NCBI RefSeq assembly: GCF_026914185.1
Contig: NC_070571.1
Coordinates: forward strand, 1,178,001 to 1,242,000
Direction of reading: 5' to 3'
Source: Puccinia triticina
Lineage: Eukaryota; Basidiomycota; Pucciniomycetes; Pucciniales; Pucciniaceae
Length of the DNA: 64,000 nucleotides
Part shown: one piece after another, positions 60,163 to 64,000 of the stretch
How the letters are laid out: each line of letters begins with the position of its first letter
How positions within the stretch are numbered: position 1 is the first letter of the stretch
Made by a program: the position numbers and the translations under genes
Notes under the pieces: model-generated
What the model saw: only the letters and a program-made list of their open reading frames with translations
What the model was told of the DNA's origin: nothing
Databases searched by the model: none

Positions 60163-63100
60163 CTAAAATCCCATCCCCAGACTGATCCCGCCGCCCAACT
60201 TCTCCAACTGGTTCTCGGCCAACTTGCGTCTCTCGGCCAGAGTCTTGAGTTCGCTGGCCTGCCAATGCAAGTCCATGAGTGCTTTCTGGGTTGCGAACTG
60301 GCTCGAGAGGTGGGAGGCCAACATGCCCGAGTTCCTGGTCGAACGGAGCTTCGCGACCTATATAGACATCCCGGCCAAAGAAAGACCATGGATGATTATA
60401 AGTTTCGCGTTTCTTTATGTTTGATCTAGAGGAGAAGAAGAGTGTTTATTTTTTTAGAAGGAAGTCACGCACTTCTTGGGCTAGTCCCGGGCAAACATCG
60501 ACCATTCGCTGTGCGCGTTCGAAGTCTTTATCGACCAATACGGGCGGAGGAGGCGGGGGCCCTTGGCTGACGAGTGCGGGGGGATTGTTGGGGGGAGGAT
60601 ATCCGGGGGTGGGGGGGTAGCCGGCGAAGTTCTTCGGGCTGGGGTAGTTATTGACCCGGAACTGTTGGCCGGGGGCAGAGGCCGAGCCGGTCGAGCCGAC
60701 GGAGCTGTGGAAGCCGTTCGCGGGATGTCCACCGGTCGATCCACTGCCATTGAGCTCGTTCCGGAGAGACGAGACACTCGGGCCGGCGCCACTGGTCGTC
60801 TTGGCATGGGTGCCACTGATCGGAGTGGGCGATGATGAGCCGAGCTGGGAATTCATCCCGGACGACTTGCTGAAGTTGACCGTCGGCGAAAGACTGCCCG
60901 CCGGGAGTGATCCTTTCGGTGTAGTCGAGCCGGGCTGGAGCAGCGGATTGAGGTTGAGCGGCGGGACCTGCACGGGCTTCAGATGGTTGGGCGGTGGCGG
61001 TGGCGGCGCGGGGGGTGGGATGGTGATGGGGATGGAGAGGGGAAGAGGGGATTTGAACACCTCCGAGGCGGGTGTGTTCAAAGTCGGACCACTCATCAAA
61101 GTGCCTCTGGTGTGTGAAGGTGTATGTTTATCAGACGGTGTCTTGGGGGGTAGTGGCAACGGCGAATTCAGGTGAGCTTTTGGCGAAGTACCTTGCCGGG
61201 TAGAGGCGCGGTCTGGAACAGAGCTCCCGTCGTGAGGGTCAGGATGAGAGTATTTGGTGGACTCTTTGGCCGAGGGATTGTTTGGAACACTGCTACCAGG
61301 GACCGTGCTAGCAGTAGCTGGCATCTTTGAGGAGGACCAAGAACGCGGACCAGCGGGGAGGGCAGTGCGTGACCCACCTGGTGTGCCAGCGAGGGGAGCT
61401 CGGTAAGAGGCAGGACTGCTTGGGTTACCCCGCGAGCTGTGTTGTGAACTGGAACCGGTATACGAGCTGCGGTGGTAGGAATGGTCATAGTTGCGCGGGG
61501 CAGATGAAGCAGGACTGGGGTGGTACTTCTGAGGAGGTGGTGGAATCGAGTCTTTGGAGACGCCGGATCTTGAGCTTTCGGCTCTGTTGGATTTGTGCTC
61601 CTCGCGAGCCGTCTGAGGATTGCTGGATTTCCTTTGGGTGGAACCAGCTGGGTGATCTTGAGGCGGGGGGAAAGATTCCAATTTTGCCCTTTTGTGATGC
61701 CTATCATTTGTTAATTGATCATCTGCCGGTCTGGTAGGGGCAGGCTGATTGCTCCCGGTCAAGGCGGATGCGGATGTGAGAGGGGCCGAATCGATATCAA
61801 CACTTGCGCGAGGTTTACCCGGGCCTGAGCTGGCGCCAGCCGAATCTGTTTTGAAGTCTGCCAAAGCTGGCTTGCGAGAGTCGCTCGCGGAGTCGATGGG
61901 CGTCAAGATAGATGTGCACTGGGCGCTTGAGATGCTTTCTCTCGGCTTGATACCTAACGGCGGACAATGCTGAGCCTCATCTACCAATGAATTCTTCTCG
62001 ATGGAAATGAGATGGTTGGATTGATCAGTCAACCCAAGGGCCGATTCGGTAAGTTGCAGTTGAGAAGTTTGATGGACTTGAATCGAAGCCGATGCTGTTG
62101 CAGATGGTGGTAAGGCTGTTTCGGTTGTCACTGCTTCTGCATCAGGATTGGACTGGGTCGGAGGATTTCGAGGTGGATTCAATTCAGTTGATGAGGACTT
62201 GGCGCCGGCTTTGGACAGCAAGACTGGGCCTGATTGAGAAGGCTTTGGGGAAGGGGGCGGAGAACAAGATCGCGATCGAGCTTTTGTGATGGAAAGGGGG
62301 ACTGGGGGTGGAGGTGGTTGCGAAGTGCCTCTGGCTGAGGGATGAGACAACTGTTTAGGTTGAGGGACATGGGTAGGTTTCGCTCGGGATGAAGAGCCGA
62401 TTTGGGGTGAGGGCGGATGGTAGTGTAGTTTGACGGGCGAACGCGAGCGGGACGGCGAGCGGGAACGGGAATACGGTCGAAGTCGGCGAGGCGAGCGACC
62501 AGGAGGATAGGAAGGTAAAAACTGATGACTGATCGGAGAACGGGATCGGGAAGACGAGAGCGGGCGCAAGCGTGGGGGCGGGGGCGGTGGATGCTGTGTA
62601 GAAATCCTGCGCCCTGGTGATGGAGAAGGCCGGTGCCGGGGCGGAGTGGGTGAGCGACGCGGCAGAGCTGTGCGTGATAGAGGTGCAGAGAAAAGAATCA
62701 GTGAGGGCAGGAGTGAGAAGCGGCTCAGAAAGGAGAATCAGAACGATAGCTCTGGTACTGACGGCCTGCGCTGTGCCACTCATCTCTCCTTCGACGGTCG
62801 TAATCATCGTCGCGTAGACTAGCCCGACGTGGCTCGTATCTGTCGAAGTCACGTCGATCCATGAACGACATCCCACGGCTGCGCTCGTATTCGTACTCGT
62901 GGGCATTGCGTCTATCCCGACTATCCCTCCGGTCATAGACATACCCACTTGGCGGGCCGAGGGGAGGCGGGGGAGAATGTGGACGGCGAAGGTCGACTGG
63001 AGGGGGGCCGAGTCTCGGTGGGCTCCGACTGTGACGTCTCGGCCCCTCTCGCTCCCGATCGAGGCTACTCCGGGGTAGCAAGGGTGGTGGTGGGGGCGGT

Positions 63101-63837
63101 AGGGGTGGCAGTCGGCCGTGGCCACGATCGGGCTCGCGGTCCCAATCCCTCTCTCGTTCCCGCTCTCGTGGTCGGAGCCGTTCCCGTTCCCGTTCCCGGT
63201 CTCGCTCTCTGTCTCGTTCCCGATCCCGATCGATTCTTTCCTCGCGCTCTCTATCCATTCGATCTCTTTCTCTCTCCCTGTCTCTGAAACTGTGATCCCT
63301 ACTATCTCTTTCCTTCTCTCTGTCTCGTAGCCGTTCTCGTTCTCGTTGGTCTCGTTCTCGCTCCCGATCTCGCTCCCGATCTCGTTCCCTTTCCCGATCA
63401 CCCCGTTCTCGTTCTCGTTCTCGTTCTCGTTCTCGTTCTCGTTCTCGTTCTCGTTCTCGTTCTCTTTCTCGCTCTCTATCTCTGTCCCGCTCCCTGTCCC
63501 TGTCCCGATCTCTATCCCGATCTCGCAAGCGGTCCCGTTCCCGGAGTCTGTCTCGCTCGTCGAGGTATCTGCTGCGATCCCGTTCCCTGTCTCGTTCGTG
63601 GTCCATCTCATAGTCTCTTCTCAGCTCTTCTCTTGAGTCCAGCGTCCTCCGCGAGCTGCTTGCAGGCGGCCTTGCCCGTTCTTCATATTCAGGATTGTAG
63701 GACAGCTTGGGCCGGGCGGGCAGGAGAGCCGATTGGGCCTGGGGACTCTTGGGCGGTGCTGGGGGAGGGGGTGGCAGGGCTGGCTTGGCAGATGAGGGTG
63801 CGGGTGCGGGTGGCTGTGTGCTGGGCGGCTCGGTCAT
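60163..63837 (-). CDS. Arg/Glu-, Arg/Asp- and SR-rich protein
   Basis: The start at 63837 gives a Pro-rich MTEPPSTQPPAPAPSS, then roughly 200 residues of RD, RE and RER repeats (63600-63130). Then comes RRSPPRLGPP, a DRRDSRDRRNAHEYEYERSR part, and after an intron (about 62735 to 62660) an SR part (LSSSRSRSP, RSRSPSRSRSP). A long disordered Pro/Ser region follows. The end of that exon reads DKDFERAQRMVDVCPGLAQE|GTGCGT (donor at 60473). The last exon (60357-60163), after TATATAG, gives a predicted helix MDLHWQASELKTLAERRKLA and ends LGMGF. RE/RD and SR tracts are typical of nuclear pre-mRNA-processing or transcription-elongation proteins. No RRM, zinc finger or other fold is visible, so the exact family is unknown. 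The last exon is easily missed because the frame has a stop just after the donor. Confidence 0.7.
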
Positions 63838-64000
63838 GGTATTGTATTGGTGGGTGGCGGAGGGGAGGGGATGGGCAGAAGCTCGGTCGAGGTAGGAAAC
63901 CAGGCGCCCCCTGTCACGCAGCTGTCACGCCTCGAGTCACAGCATCATCTGCAGACAGGAAACCCCCCGTCGAAGTACATAAGCGGTACATAAAAAACAC
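63838..64000. promoter_or_regulatory. Upstream region of the RE/SR-rich gene
   Basis: This is the 5' flank of the minus-strand gene. It holds two TGTCACGC-type words near 63913-63931. No TATA box was identified. Confidence 0.3.

Noticed and set aside
63346..63636. Plus-strand frames of SFSFSF type
   Set aside because: Antisense shadow of the RE/RD repeat coding region.

Overview
The window looks like nuclear DNA of a basidiomycete, most likely a rust fungus (Pucciniales). Genes have several short GT-AG introns, and long AT-rich spacers are full of MITEs, minisatellites and nested transposons. The gene families also fit: Tnp2-type CACTA transposase, MULE transposase, Ty1/Copia, a Tet-like 2OG-Fe(II) oxygenase, a Rgd1-type RhoGAP and Tan1. 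The assignment is inferred from gene content only.

Region 1 (1-32146) is a nest of mobile elements. The oldest layer is a Mutator-like (MULE) transposase pseudogene on the minus strand. Its C-terminal end lies at 2048-2800 and its core at 25373-26475. The two parts are separated by a 22,529-bp insertion, 2841-25369, with 39-bp terminal inverted repeats (38 of 39 identical), TTA on both sides and different subterminal repeats at each end. The insertion encodes a Tnp2/CACTA transposase (17699-20964) plus a Tet-like 2OG-Fe(II) oxygenase (4176-5318), a six-blade kelch protein (5494-7001), an SNF2 ATPase first lobe (22645-24543), three or more unrecognised multi-exon genes, and four copies of a 36-bp palindrome with core ATGTACGCGCGTACAT. 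I read it as one giant CACTA element carrying DNA-modification-like and chromatin-type cargo. A Copia retrotransposon with two 830-bp LTRs and a 5-bp target duplication (26476-32141) then landed at the edge of the MULE remnant.

Region 2 (32147-37610) has no convincing gene. It holds a 316-bp TIR element, a 798-bp Harbinger/Tourist-like MITE, minisatellites and GC-rich hairpin repeats that recur near 59 kb.

Region 3 (37611-52629) is mostly conserved host genes: an F-BAR/RhoGAP protein (37611-40703, minus), an APC-family amino acid/GABA permease (43787-46711, plus), Tan1 (47365-48937, minus) and an 833-residue F-box-like protein (50128-52629, minus), with two hAT-like foldback elements between.

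Region 4 (52630-64000) holds a striking plus-strand gene (55680-57797) made by tandem duplication of an exon-plus-intron unit, with a tRNA-like sequence inside its first intron. It also holds a TA-flanked MITE, three GC-rich hairpins and a minus-strand RE/RD/SR-rich protein (60163-63837). Exon limits were read by eye; boundaries called approximate may be wrong by a few bases.
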